Of a DNA stretch of 64,000 bases, positions 8,330 to 16,436 are shown in pieces. Each line of letters opens with the position of its first letter. The stretch's first letter is position 1. Origin of the DNA: Thalassococcus profundi. Its GTDB lineage: Bacteria > Pseudomonadota > Alphaproteobacteria > Rhodobacterales > Rhodobacteraceae. Made by a program: the position numbers and the translations under genes. The notes beneath the pieces are model-generated. The model worked only from the letters and a program-made list of their open reading frames with translations. It did not search any database and was not told the DNA's origin. The stretch is from assembly GCF_003344785.1 (NCBI RefSeq), contig NZ_QPMK01000016.1, forward strand, positions 1 to 64,000. Direction: 5' to 3'.

Positions 8330-8812
8330 TCAATGAAGGGTGCGGGGCTCGGGCGGCGGGCTGTCCTGTTGCAGACGCGGTGCCCTTTGCGCCACCTGCC
8401 GCATTGCCTTGCCGACGCGGGCCGCGAGCACCGCGATCGGTTCCGCGTGGCGCGCCGGGACAAGCAGGCTTGCGATCATCACCGCCTCCGCATGGTCGCC
8501 GCGCGCCGCCTCGCGGACCAGGGTCTGCAACAGCGCCTCGTCGGACCCGATGCAGGTGCAGCCGGGGCCATGGCGGACAAGCGGGCGGCGTGCGAAAGTG
8601 CAAAGGTCGGACAGCAGCCTCTCGAAGCCGCGCAGTGCGACGCGTCCCTCGGTGGCGCCGAGCGTCCGGGCAAAGCCGTTCCAGACCGCTGCCTGACCCT
8701 CCGGGCCGTCCATCCAGAACCGCATCGACAGGATCAGCTCGGCTTCCCAGGGCGCGATATCGGTCAGCCGCCCGACGACGCTGGCGCCAACGGTCTGCGC
8801 AACAGCCGTCAT
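8330..8812 (-). CDS. Uncharacterised protein translationally coupled to hemP
   Basis: No known domain is recognised in this 160-residue protein. Its start codon overlaps the hemP stop (ATGA), so it is co-translated with hemP. The region from about residue 85 (FARRPLVRHG) through SDEALLQTLVREAARGDHAE resembles the product of 7550-7972. A C-x-C (CTC) follows the RRP motif here and is missing in the shorter paralogue; it could be a heme or metal ligand. The C-terminal tail is Pro/Arg-rich. A role in heme or iron handling is inferred from the cluster. Confidence 0.75.
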   Translation of the reverse strand: MTAVAQTVGASVVGRLTDIAPWEAELILSMRFWMDGPEGQAAVWNGFARTLGATEGRVALRGFERLLSDLCTFARRPLVRHGPGCTCIGSDEALLQTLVREAARGDHAEAVMIASLLVPARHAEPIAVLAARVGKAMRQVAQRAPRLQQDSPPPEPRTLH

Positions 8813-8982
8813 TTGGTCAGAATCAGCTTGCCGGCGCGGGTGATGCGCAGGGTATAGGTCTGGCCGTCCAGCACGATCTCGGCCTTGACGCCGTTGCGGA
8901 TCAGCTCGCGCGCGTCGAAGGTCGCGGTGTCGTCGGACCGGTCCACGGAGGCGGGGGTCGGCAGGTTCTGCATCAGGCTCAT
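8809..8982 (-). CDS. hemP: Hemin uptake protein HemP
   Basis: A 57-residue gene on the minus strand. Residues 1-25 are variable. The C-terminal half has the HemP pattern: an Ile/Leu-rich strand, AEIVLDGQTYTLRIT, then RAGKLILTK ending in Lys. HemP is a small cytoplasmic protein required for heme uptake in several proteobacteria, where it acts as an activator of the heme receptor gene. The start overlaps the stop of a 54-residue gene upstream (ATGA), and its stop overlaps the next gene in the same way, so three genes are tightly coupled. A GACTAAA-NN-AGTC operator lies upstream of the set. Confidence 0.9.
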   Translation of the reverse strand: MSLMQNLPTPASVDRSDDTATFDARELIRNGVKAEIVLDGQTYTLRITRAGKLILTK

Positions 8983-9143
8983 CGTCCTTCTCCGGCCGAG
9001 CGCAGGCGGTCCCTTTGCAGGTCGATCAGGTGTTCGAGCGCGAAGCCGTCGATATGGGCGGGCTCGCCGGATACAAGCAGTTCGCGCCAGGTGTTGCTGG
9101 CCATCGCGGGGGCGCGTGTCTGTGTCTGGGCCTCGGGTGTCAT
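8979..9143 (-). CDS. Small uncharacterised protein, first gene of hemP cluster
   Basis: A 54-residue product beginning MTPEAQTQTRAP, with a helical second half (DGFALEHLIDLQRDRL). AAGGAG lies 9 bases before this ATG, or 6 bases before an adjacent GTG at 9146. The frame is open further upstream, but that stretch has no ribosome-binding site. The stop overlaps the hemP ATG. No family is recognised. Its place at the head of the iron-controlled cluster suggests a regulatory or accessory role in heme uptake. Confidence 0.65.
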   Translation of the reverse strand: MTPEAQTQTRAPAMASNTWRELLVSGEPAHIDGFALEHLIDLQRDRLRSAGEGR

Positions 9144-9223
9144 CACGTTCTGCTCCTTTGTGTTGACGTCCGGGCTGCCTGTCACGGTGGCTGGGATCGC
9201 ATCGCGTGGATGCACGAAATTTT

Positions 9224-9240
9224 CCGACTAAACGAGTCGG
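9224..9240. promoter_or_regulatory. Iron-responsive operator upstream of the hemP cluster
   Basis: CCGACTAAACGAGTCGG contains a 6-bp inverted repeat with a 5-base centre. Its core GACTAAACGAGTC matches, except at the two central bases, GACTAAATTAGTC found in the hmuS/hmuR intergenic region. The shared 13-base form resembles the Iron-Rhodo box predicted for Rhodobacterales iron genes. It lies about 80 bases upstream of the first cluster start, with AT-rich promoter-like sequence alongside (9240-9280). Confidence 0.65.
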
Positions 9241-9317
9241 GATTTACCCCTGCTTAGATTATTCCGATATTTTTTGTCAAGAATGGAGGCGGTGCGACGC
9301 ACCGGTGATCTGGGCGA

Positions 9318-9686
9318 TCACGCCTCCCCGGATTGGTCGAGGAACCGCAGCCGGTTTCCGAACGGGTCCCAGACCACCATCTCTGCGCCCCAGGGCTGGG
9401 TTTCGACGCCGGGGCGCATGTTCGGGTAGGGCGGCAACGCGGCGTGCCAATCGCGCAGGCCGGTGACGAAAACGATGGCGGTCGAGCCGGGCGTGGCATC
9501 GCCGTGATGTTCGCTCAGGTGCAGGTGAAACGCCCCCAGCCTGAGAAAGGCGTAGAGGGGCGCGCCGGGGTGAAACCGGTGCTCTCCGGTCCAGTCGAAT
9601 CCCAGCCAGTCCACGTAGAATTCCCGCGCCTTGGCTTCATCGAAGCTGCGGAAGACCGGCGCCGACCGGGTGACCTCGGGTGTCAT
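9318..9686 (-). CDS. VOC/glyoxalase superfamily protein
   Basis: The 122-residue product is a vicinal-oxygen-chelate domain: APVFRSFDEAKAREFYVDWLGF at the start (first strand and helix), LHLSEH in the middle and VWDPFGNRLRFLD at the end, with His and Glu-type metal ligand positions. The family includes glyoxalases, dioxygenases and bleomycin-resistance proteins; the substrate here is not predictable. The start ATG overlaps the stop of the upstream monooxygenase gene (ATGA). The two are therefore co-translated, and a joint role in heme breakdown or product handling is possible. Confidence 0.8.
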   Translation of the reverse strand: MTPEVTRSAPVFRSFDEAKAREFYVDWLGFDWTGEHRFHPGAPLYAFLRLGAFHLHLSEHHGDATPGSTAIVFVTGLRDWHAALPPYPNMRPGVETQPWGAEMVVWDPFGNRLRFLDQSGEA

Positions 9687-10009
9687 GCGTTCTGCAGCGC
9701 GTCGATATGCTGGATCGCGGTGAAGCCTTCGAATTGCGGCGCGCCCTCGTGCAGCTTGCGCGTCTCGCCGGCGCGGGCATGAGAGGCGCGGAAAGCGTCG
9801 CTGGTCGTCCAGGCGCGGAAATGCTGCTCGGACTGCCAGACCGTGTGCGAGGCATAGAGGATGCGCCCGTCGGTCTCGGGGCCTTTCAGCATGTGGAAGG
9901 ACACGAACCCGTCCATGTCCTGCAGCCGGCTTTCGCGCGACAGCCACAGCTCTTCGAAGTCGGCGGCGTTTTCCAGCGGCACGGTGAAGCGGTTCATCGC
10001 AAGGTACAT
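9683..10009 (-). CDS. IsdG/HmuQ-like heme-degrading monooxygenase (ABM domain)
   Basis: A 108-residue antibiotic-biosynthesis-monooxygenase fold. The residues that form the active site of IsdG-type heme oxygenases appear at matching positions: Asn6 (MNRFTV), Trp67 (RAWTTSDAF) and His77 (SHARAG). Such enzymes bind heme as a dimer and open the ring to release iron. GAGGAG lies 6 bases before the ATG. The gene follows hmuV in the same direction and is coupled to a VOC gene. This supports cytoplasmic degradation of heme imported by HmuTUV. Substrate assignment rests on the triad and context. Confidence 0.78.
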   Translation of the reverse strand: MYLAMNRFTVPLENAADFEELWLSRESRLQDMDGFVSFHMLKGPETDGRILYASHTVWQSEQHFRAWTTSDAFRASHARAGETRKLHEGAPQFEGFTAIQHIDALQNA

Positions 10010-10223
10010 CTTTGTCTCCTCAATTGGGTGTCAGGGAGTGGCAGGGATCGTCCCATTTCCAAACCGGGACGGTGCGAAGCTCGTCGAACAGAACATAAGT
10101 GTCTGCTTGAACAAAACCGAGAGCAGCATCCAGATTTCCGGTATCGGCATCGCGAGCGCATTGACCGCGGGTCCGGGTCGCGGATGCGCGGCGGCTGGCT
10201 CCTGCCATGGCACGGCGCGCCTC

Positions 10224-11006
10224 TCACGCAGTTGCCGCGTGCGGCAGGATATAAGGGATGTCCGCGGGCGGCGGCGCGGAGACGCGCAAGGCGCAGCCAT
10301 AGGCGCGCGACAGGATGTCGTCGGTCAGCACCTCGCCCGGTGTACCGAAGGCAAGACACTGTCCCTCGGCCAGCACCGCGACGCGGTCGGCGAACAGCGC
10401 GGTCAGGTTGAGGTCATGCATGACAGCGATGACGCCGCCGCCGGCGCGGGCAAAGCTCCGGGCGATGTCCATGACCTGCAACTGATGCGCGATATCGAGG
10501 CTGGACACCGGTTCGTCCAGCAGCAGCCAGCGCGGCTGGCCGTCCGCGACCGGCGTCCAGACCTGCGCGAGGACCCGGGCCAGCATGACCCGCTGCGCCT
10601 CGCCCCCGGACAACTCCTGGAAGATCCGGTCGGCGTAATGGGCCAGCCCGACGCGGGCCAGCGCCCGCATCGGCACATCGGGGCTGTCTCCGGCGGTGCC
10701 CGATTGCAGGCCCAGCCGGACCACCTCGATCACGGTAAAGGGAAAGGCCAGCCGCGACGCCTGCGGCAGCACTGCGCGTTGCGCGGCGAGTTCCCAGGGT
10801 TTCATGGCGCCGATGTCCCGCCCGTTCAGGGTCACCGCGCCGTCGAAGGGCAGGGAGGCCGTGATCGCCCCGAGCAGGGTCGATTTGCCCGATCCGTTGG
10901 GGCCGACGATGGCGGTGACCTCGCCAGGCCGGGCGGTCAGGCTGACGCCGCGCAGCGCGGTGCGCCGGCCGTAGGAGACGCGGATGTCTTCGGCGATCAG
11001 GCTCAT
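10224..11006 (-). CDS. hmuV: Heme ABC transporter ATP-binding protein HmuV
   Basis: A 260-residue ATPase with Walker A GPNGSGKST at residues 35-43, a Q-loop near 79, ABC signature LSGGEAQRV at 132-140 and Walker B LLLDEP at 161-166. It powers heme import through HmuU. The ATG at 11006 overlaps the hmuU stop (ATGA), which fixes the start; the open frame runs 12 codons further but without support. The 210 bases downstream, up to the monooxygenase gene, hold no convincing gene. Confidence 0.93.
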   Translation of the reverse strand: MSLIAEDIRVSYGRRTALRGVSLTARPGEVTAIVGPNGSGKSTLLGAITASLPFDGAVTLNGRDIGAMKPWELAAQRAVLPQASRLAFPFTVIEVVRLGLQSGTAGDSPDVPMRALARVGLAHYADRIFQELSGGEAQRVMLARVLAQVWTPVADGQPRWLLLDEPVSSLDIAHQLQVMDIARSFARAGGGVIAVMHDLNLTALFADRVAVLAEGQCLAFGTPGEVLTDDILSRAYGCALRVSAPPPADIPYILPHAATA

Positions 11007-12070
11007 TTCTCGACCAGCCCCCGGCGTTTCAGGAGGATCCACAGGAAGACCGGCGCGCCAAGCACGGCGGTCACGATCCCGATGGGCAGTTCCGCGGGCG
11101 CGATGACCACGCGGGCGATCACGTCGGCGAGGACCAGCAGGATCGCGCCCAGCAGCGCCGAATTGAGCAGCAGCGTGCGATGATCCGGACCGGAGGCGAG
11201 GCGCAGCAGGTGCGGCACGACGATGCCGATGAAGCCGATCCCGCCCGAGACCGCGACGGCGGCGCCTGTGGCGCCCGCGACGGCGAGGATGGCGATGGAC
11301 TTCATCCGCTGCACGTCGATGCCGATATGCGCCGCGGTCGCCTCGCCCAGGGCCAGCCCGTTGAGGCCGCGGCCGAGCATCAGGGCGGCGCCAATGGACA
11401 GCCCGATCAGCGGCCCGGCAGAGATCACCTTGGCCCAGCTGGCCCCGGCCAGCGACCCGAGGCCCCAGAAGGTCAAGTCGCGCAGTTGCCGGTCGTCGGC
11501 CATGTAGACGAGGATGCCCGACAACGCTCCGGCCAGGGCACCGAGCGCGATGCCGGCGAGCAGCATGGTCGCGACGGACGTGCTGCCGTGACGGGTCGAG
11601 ACGCGGTAAAGCAGCAGCGTCGAGCCCCAGCCGCCGAGGAAGGCCGCGACGGGTACAAGCTGGTTGCCGATGAGGTCGATCATCGCGGCGGGCAGCAGTC
11701 CGCCCAGCACGATGGCGAGGATCGCACCAAGGCCCGCCCCGGCGCCGACCCCGACGATGCCCGGATCGGCCAGCGGATTGCGGAAAAGCCCCTGCATCGC
11801 CGCCCCCGACACCGCCAGCGCGGCGCCCACCAGCATCCCCATGGCAAGACGCGGCAGGCGGATGTCGAAGAGCACCACGCGCTCCATCTGGCTCAGCGCC
11901 TCGCCCTGGGCGAGCTTGGCCAGCATTGCCAGAAGGGTCACATTCGTCGCGCCGACCTGGAGGCTGACGATGCAGGCCAGCCCGAACGCCCCGGCCAGAC
12001 CCCAGTGCAAGGCCCGGGCGCGGGACAGCCGGTCGCGCGGGGCGGTCTCGATTTCCGAAAGGGCGGCCAA
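11003..12070 (-). CDS. hmuU: Heme ABC transporter permease HmuU (FecCD family)
   Basis: A 355-residue inner-membrane protein with about ten hydrophobic segments and the FecCD/BtuC landmarks RLPRLAMGMLVGAALAVSGA, QGLFRNPLADPGIVGVGAGA and a GGIGFIGIVVPHLLRL segment that contacts the ATPase. It forms the heme channel with HmuV and receives heme from HmuT. hmuT ends 3 bases upstream and hmuV overlaps downstream, so the genes are one transcript. Confidence 0.93.
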   Translation of the reverse strand: MAALSEIETAPRDRLSRARALHWGLAGAFGLACIVSLQVGATNVTLLAMLAKLAQGEALSQMERVVLFDIRLPRLAMGMLVGAALAVSGAAMQGLFRNPLADPGIVGVGAGAGLGAILAIVLGGLLPAAMIDLIGNQLVPVAAFLGGWGSTLLLYRVSTRHGSTSVATMLLAGIALGALAGALSGILVYMADDRQLRDLTFWGLGSLAGASWAKVISAGPLIGLSIGAALMLGRGLNGLALGEATAAHIGIDVQRMKSIAILAVAGATGAAVAVSGGIGFIGIVVPHLLRLASGPDHRTLLLNSALLGAILLVLADVIARVVIAPAELPIGIVTAVLGAPVFLWILLKRRGLVEK

Positions 12071-12073
12071 GGA

Positions 12074-12970
12074 TCAGGCTCCCTGACCGTAGAGCGCATC
12101 GTTCAGCTGGCGCACGGCGTCGGCGGTGCGGGGGCCGAATCCCAGCATCAGCAATCCGTCCATCCGCACGACCGACCGCGTCTGCGCCGCGGGTGTCATG
12201 CGGATCGACGGCATATCGAACAACTCGTCATCCGCCAGCCCATGATCGCCGCCCCGGTCCATCATCAGGATCATGTCAGGTGCCGCCAGCCCGACCGCCT
12301 CGTCGGTGATCTGCTTGTAGCCTTCGAACTCCGACACCGCGTTCACGCCCCCGGCCATGCGGATCAGCGCGTCGGCGGCGGTGCCCGCGCCCGAGGCGTT
12401 GATCCTGCCGCCCTGGGTCGAGAGGACGAAGAGCACGCGTTTCTTGTCGGCCTCGGGCCGCTCCGCATCGGCCATCGCCGCGGACAGAGCGGTTTCGACC
12501 TCGGCGGCCAGCCCGTCTGCCCGGTCGGCGACACCCAAAGCGTCGCCGATGACCTCGATCTTGCGCAGGATGCCTTCGGTGGTCAGCGCATCCGGCACCT
12601 CGACAAAGTCCACGTCGGCGGCGCGGATCACGTCGAGCGCCTCGGGCGGACCGGCGCCTTCTTCGGACAGGATCAGCGACGGGCCGACCGACAGCACGCC
12701 TTCGGGCGACAGCGACCGGACATAGCCCACGTCGGGCAGGTCGGTGACGCCGGGCGGGTAGCTGGAGGTGCTGTCGCGCGCCTTCAGCCGGTGCTGCTGT
12801 CCCAGGGCTGCGACGATCTCGGTCACCGATCCGCCTAGGGACAGCACGTCGGCGTGGGGGCTGACCGGCGCGGCGTTCTGCTGCGCGCTGACGGTCAGGG
12901 CGACGAAGGCGCCGAACATCGCCGTCAAGAGTGCGGCAAGCTGGCCGGACGTGCGGGTGCAGAGCCTCAT
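12074..12970 (-). CDS. hmuT: Heme ABC transporter substrate-binding protein HmuT
   Basis: The 298-residue product begins with a basic segment and a hydrophobic signal peptide (cleavage near TVSAQQ, residue 29). It is followed by a class III periplasmic binding protein: VLSLGGSVTEIVAALGQQHR, then DVGYVRSLSPEGVLSV and a second lobe rich in Ala/Asp. Heme specificity is inferred from the hmuS-T-U-V order. The ATG overlaps the hmuS stop (ATGA), which rules out the much longer upstream open frame as the start. Confidence 0.9.
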   Translation of the reverse strand: MRLCTRTSGQLAALLTAMFGAFVALTVSAQQNAAPVSPHADVLSLGGSVTEIVAALGQQHRLKARDSTSSYPPGVTDLPDVGYVRSLSPEGVLSVGPSLILSEEGAGPPEALDVIRAADVDFVEVPDALTTEGILRKIEVIGDALGVADRADGLAAEVETALSAAMADAERPEADKKRVLFVLSTQGGRINASGAGTAADALIRMAGGVNAVSEFEGYKQITDEAVGLAAPDMILMMDRGGDHGLADDELFDMPSIRMTPAAQTRSVVRMDGLLMLGFGPRTADAVRQLNDALYGQGA

Positions 12971-14013
12971 GCTGCAACCTCCTCGCGCGTGGGCAGAGCC
13001 TCGACGACCCGGGTCCAGTCCGCGCGCGAATCGCGGCCTTCCTTGCCGACGCCGAAGACCTGGAAGATCAGGCCGCCTTCCGCATCGAAGGCTTCGACCG
13101 ACACGGCGGGGCCGCGTTGCGTGGGTTTTTCCACCGCCCAGACCTCGGCGACCTTGTCGAGCCGCAGGTGCAGGTTGAAGCCGGGGTCCATCACGTTCTG
13201 CCACGGTCCCATGGGTTTCAAGGTCTGGACCGGACCGGTGTGGATCTGGATGCAGCCCCGGTTGCCGACGAAGACCATCACCTCGATCCCGGCGCGCTGC
13301 ACCGCCTGAAGCATCGCATCGGCGGCGTCGGGCGTCAGAGGACGCACCCAGGGCGCGCCGGCGATCCGGTAGGCACCGAGCCGGTTCATCTTGAGACGGG
13401 CGCAGAGCCGCAGGAACTGATGCGTATCGGTGAGCCGCGCCCATTCGTCGCGCAGCGCATCGGCCTTGTCGGTCCGGGATTTCGCGCCTTCGACGGGCTT
13501 GCGGGCCTCGACGGGCTGGGTGTCGCCTTGGTCCGCGACGGCCAGATCCGCGACGATCGTTCCCCAGGCATCATGGGTCGACCCGTCCCGCAGGTGGATC
13601 TTGTGCACCGCGTCGCCCGCGGCATCGAAGATCTGCAAAGACCGGCGCGGGCCCTGTTCGGTTTCCACCGCGAAGGCGTGCACCCAGTGCGACGGGAAGA
13701 TACGCAGGTCGATGTTCTCGGCCAGCGTCATCGCGGCATGTTCGCCCGGGTGGTAATCGCTGTAGGTCCCCACCTTTTCATGCACGCAAGCGTCGACGCG
13801 GGTCAGCGCCATGACCTCGCCCAGTCGCTCGGCGGCGGGAATGATTCCGTCGGGATGGGCGGCGATTCGGGTCGTGCCGTGACCGATCCCGGCGGCCACC
13901 AGCTGCGCCTCGGCGATGCCCAGGGCGTCGGCCGCATCGCGGGCGCGCCGTTTCGGGTTTTCGGCCAGAAAGGCACGGATCTCGGAAGGGGGGACAGCGC
14001 TCTGCAGCATCAT
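12967..14013 (-). CDS. hmuS: Heme utilisation protein HmuS/ChuS
   Basis: A 348-residue cytoplasmic heme-binding or heme-degrading protein made of two similar halves. Each half contains a MxLTRVDACVHEKVG- or NVMDPGFNLHLRLDKVAEVW-type segment. The motif VGNRGCIQIHTGPV carries the conserved His region of the second half. HemS/ChuS proteins take heme from the transporter and pass it on or open the ring. GAGG lies 6 bases before the ATG at 14013; an ATG two codons earlier would overlap that site. First gene of hmuSTUV, divergent from hmuR. Confidence 0.92.
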   Translation of the reverse strand: MMLQSAVPPSEIRAFLAENPKRRARDAADALGIAEAQLVAAGIGHGTTRIAAHPDGIIPAAERLGEVMALTRVDACVHEKVGTYSDYHPGEHAAMTLAENIDLRIFPSHWVHAFAVETEQGPRRSLQIFDAAGDAVHKIHLRDGSTHDAWGTIVADLAVADQGDTQPVEARKPVEGAKSRTDKADALRDEWARLTDTHQFLRLCARLKMNRLGAYRIAGAPWVRPLTPDAADAMLQAVQRAGIEVMVFVGNRGCIQIHTGPVQTLKPMGPWQNVMDPGFNLHLRLDKVAEVWAVEKPTQRGPAVSVEAFDAEGGLIFQVFGVGKEGRDSRADWTRVVEALPTREEVAA

Positions 14014-14090
14014 GGGCATCCTCGGAGTGTGGTCTGTTGTCCGATGGCTGCGCCCGGAGGGAAGCGGTGCGTGGCTGTCTCTTATTACTT

Positions 14091-14103
14091 GACTAAATTA
14101 GTC
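14091..14103. promoter_or_regulatory. Iron-responsive operator between hmuS and hmuR
   Basis: GACTAAATTAGTC is a perfect 13-base palindrome about 78 bases upstream of hmuS and about 110 bases upstream of hmuR. It is placed to control both divergent transcripts. The same form (GACTAAA-NN-AGTC) occurs in front of the hemP cluster at 9226-9238. The surrounding AT-rich sequence (TTATTACTTGACT and TGATACAGTTAAC) is promoter-like. Confidence 0.7.
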
Positions 14104-14214
14104 TGATACAGTTAACGCTGCAACCCATTGCGATCCCTCGCAACGAAAAATCACCGAAATCCGCCGCGCCAGCCTTCGCGAGCTACGGCAAGACATGCAT
14201 CAAGGATGGCGCAC

Positions 14215-16257
14215 ATGCTTACCTCCACCCTGCGCGGCACGACCGCGCTCGTCTGCCTGTCGCTGGCTTTGCCGGCCGCGGCACAGGACACCGATCCCGG
14301 GTTCCTCGGCACGCTGGTTCTGACCGGCGGCAAACGCGACCTCAGCTTCGGCACGGCGCTGTCGCGCACCGTGGTCGGCGAAGAGGAGATCCAGGACCGG
14401 CAGGCCAGCACCGTGGCACAGCTTATCGACTCGGTGCCCGGCGTTACGCTGGTGAACGGCACGACGCCGCAGGGCTCGGGCATCAACATCCGCGGCTTCG
14501 GCGCCAACACGACCTTCGGCACGGACCAGAAGATCGCGGTGCAGATCGACGGCGCCTCTGTCGGCTCGGAAGAGTTGTACCGCATCGGAACGCAACTCTT
14601 CACCGACCCGCTGCTCTACCGCGAGGTCGAGGTGCTGCGCGGCACCATCGGCAGCTTTGCCTATGGCTCGGGCATCGTCGGCGGCGTGGTGAAGCTGGAG
14701 ACCAAGGACGCGTCGGATTTCACCGGTGGCCTGCCCGGCTTCGGCGGGTCCCAGACCTTCGAATACAGTTCGAACGGCGACGGCTGGGTCAGTTCCACGA
14801 ACCTTGCCTGGATGCCTGCCGAAGGCGCCGAATTCCTGCTCAACTACTCCTTGCGGGACCAGGACAACCTGACAGCGGGCGACGGGTCGACCATCGGCAA
14901 CAGCGCCTTCCGCACGCCGTCCTACCTGGCCAAGGGCCGGTTCATCTTCGGACAGGACGATGCCCATTCGCTGACCTTCAGCCATTCCAGCACCGTGGCA
15001 GACGACAAGGACGTGCCCTATGACCAGTTCGACACGACCGGCGGGTCGTTCGGCAATGTCGACCGTCTGACCGAGACGGCGCAGACCGTTCTGGAATACC
15101 GGTTCAACCCGGCCAGCGACCTGATCGATCTGCGCGCAAATCTCTCTTACGCCGACCAGCTGATCGAATATGACTACATCCCCGGCTCGTCGAGCCTTGA
15201 AGGCACGCCGACCTTTCCGTTCCTGCTGAGCACGGTGAACGCCGATCAGCGCTACGAGACCACCAAGCTGACGCTGACCAACCGCTCCCTGTTCGACACC
15301 GGCGCGGTGGGGCACGACATGCTGGCCGGGGTGGAGGCGCAGCGGCGCGTCCGTGCCGACAATACCGCGGCCGGTGCGCCGGGCGGAACGAACGACCGCT
15401 TTGCGATGTTCGTCGTCGATGAAATGACCCTTGGACAAGTCACGGTCACGCCGGCGCTGCGCTACGAAACATCCCGGCTGGAAAGCTCGGAATCCTTGGC
15501 CGGCGTGCCCGACAGCTACGAGGACGACGCGCTGATGGGCGGATTGGCGCTGGCCTATGATTTCGGCAACGGCCTGTCGGTCTTCGGCTCGGCGGCCTAT
15601 ACCGAGGGCCTGCCGATCATCGACGATCTGGGCACCGGGGCCAATTCGGTCCGGCGCCTCGACATGTCCGAGAAATCCCGCACGCTGGAACTGGGCGCCG
15701 AATACACCGGCGTCGATGTCTTCGCCGATGGCGATACGTTCTCGATCCGCGGCAACCTGTACCAGACGAAACTCTGGGACATCACCAGCTACACCGTGCC
15801 GGGCTCGACGACGCAGGATCTCGAGCGCGTGGAGTCGAGGGGCTTCGAACTCGAAGCGTCCTACGGGATGGCGAACGGGCTTTATCTGGATGTCGCCGGG
15901 CATCTGGGCGAGGCGACGGAATACAACCCCGACGGCAGCGACACGACCTGGCGCAACAGCCCGGCGGATCGGGCGCAGCTGACCCTGGGCCGGAAATTCG
16001 GCGACCGGCTCGATTTGAGCTGGGAAATGGTCCACGCGGTCGATCGGCGTGACGCGCTTGGCGACGATCTGCCCGACAGCACGATGCACAACCTGCGTGC
16101 GACCTGGAAGCCCGACACGCAAGGCTGGCTCGAAGGCAGCGAGATGCGCTTCGGCGTCGAAAACGTGCTGGACGCCGATTACGTGGGGCACCTGTCATCC
16201 GCTACCCGGAAAGCGCCGGGGCGGACCTTCAAGGTCTCGCTGACGAAAACCTTCTGA
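14215..16257 (+). CDS. hmuR: TonB-dependent heme/hemoglobin receptor HmuR
   Basis: A 680-residue outer-membrane receptor. It has a signal peptide (LVCLSLALPAAAQ), then a plug domain at about residues 45-150 (STVAQLIDSVPGVTLVNGTT, GINIRGFGANTT) and a long beta-barrel ending in Phe (SLTKTF), as outer-membrane proteins do. ATG 14215 was chosen because AAGGA lies 8 bases upstream and the signal peptide then starts directly; an ATG at 14206 overlaps that site. It is divergent from hmuSTUV and shares the GACTAAATTAGTC operator, supporting heme as ligand. A GC-rich hairpin follows the stop. Confidence 0.9.
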   Translation: MLTSTLRGTTALVCLSLALPAAAQDTDPGFLGTLVLTGGKRDLSFGTALSRTVVGEEEIQDRQASTVAQLIDSVPGVTLVNGTTPQGSGINIRGFGANTTFGTDQKIAVQIDGASVGSEELYRIGTQLFTDPLLYREVEVLRGTIGSFAYGSGIVGGVVKLETKDASDFTGGLPGFGGSQTFEYSSNGDGWVSSTNLAWMPAEGAEFLLNYSLRDQDNLTAGDGSTIGNSAFRTPSYLAKGRFIFGQDDAHSLTFSHSSTVADDKDVPYDQFDTTGGSFGNVDRLTETAQTVLEYRFNPASDLIDLRANLSYADQLIEYDYIPGSSSLEGTPTFPFLLSTVNADQRYETTKLTLTNRSLFDTGAVGHDMLAGVEAQRRVRADNTAAGAPGGTNDRFAMFVVDEMTLGQVTVTPALRYETSRLESSESLAGVPDSYEDDALMGGLALAYDFGNGLSVFGSAAYTEGLPIIDDLGTGANSVRRLDMSEKSRTLELGAEYTGVDVFADGDTFSIRGNLYQTKLWDITSYTVPGSTTQDLERVESRGFELEASYGMANGLYLDVAGHLGEATEYNPDGSDTTWRNSPADRAQLTLGRKFGDRLDLSWEMVHAVDRRDALGDDLPDSTMHNLRATWKPDTQGWLEGSEMRFGVENVLDADYVGHLSSATRKAPGRTFKVSLTKTF

Positions 16258-16263
16258 GACCGG

Positions 16264-16287
16264 CGGCCGGGGCCGCGGTCCCGGCCG
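16264..16287 (+). terminator. GC-rich hairpin after hmuR
   Basis: CGGCCGGG and CCCGGCCG form a perfect 8-bp stem with an 8-base loop just after the hmuR stop. There is no clear T-run, so termination may be weak or Rho-assisted. Confidence 0.5.
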
Positions 16288-16436
16288 ACCTTTGACAGGC
16301 GGTCGCCAGCGCAGCGCGCGGTCGGCTTCTATTCTCCGGCCTGCTTGCACCGCGCCGGGGATCGTGCTTGGTGCGCCGCACGGCGCCGCCCGCGATGGCC
16401 GGAGTCGCGTTGAAGAGACGGAACGGGACATTTCGC

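Noticed and set aside
10020-10208. A 62-codon minus-strand frame between hmuV and the monooxygenase gene
   Set aside because: It has no ribosome-binding site that I can see and no family resemblance; a competing overlapping frame is equally open. Left as intergenic.
12074-13444. A longer hmuT product of 456 residues
   Set aside because: The additional N-terminal part is antisense-like sequence within hmuS. The signal peptide and the ATGA overlap fix the start at 12970.
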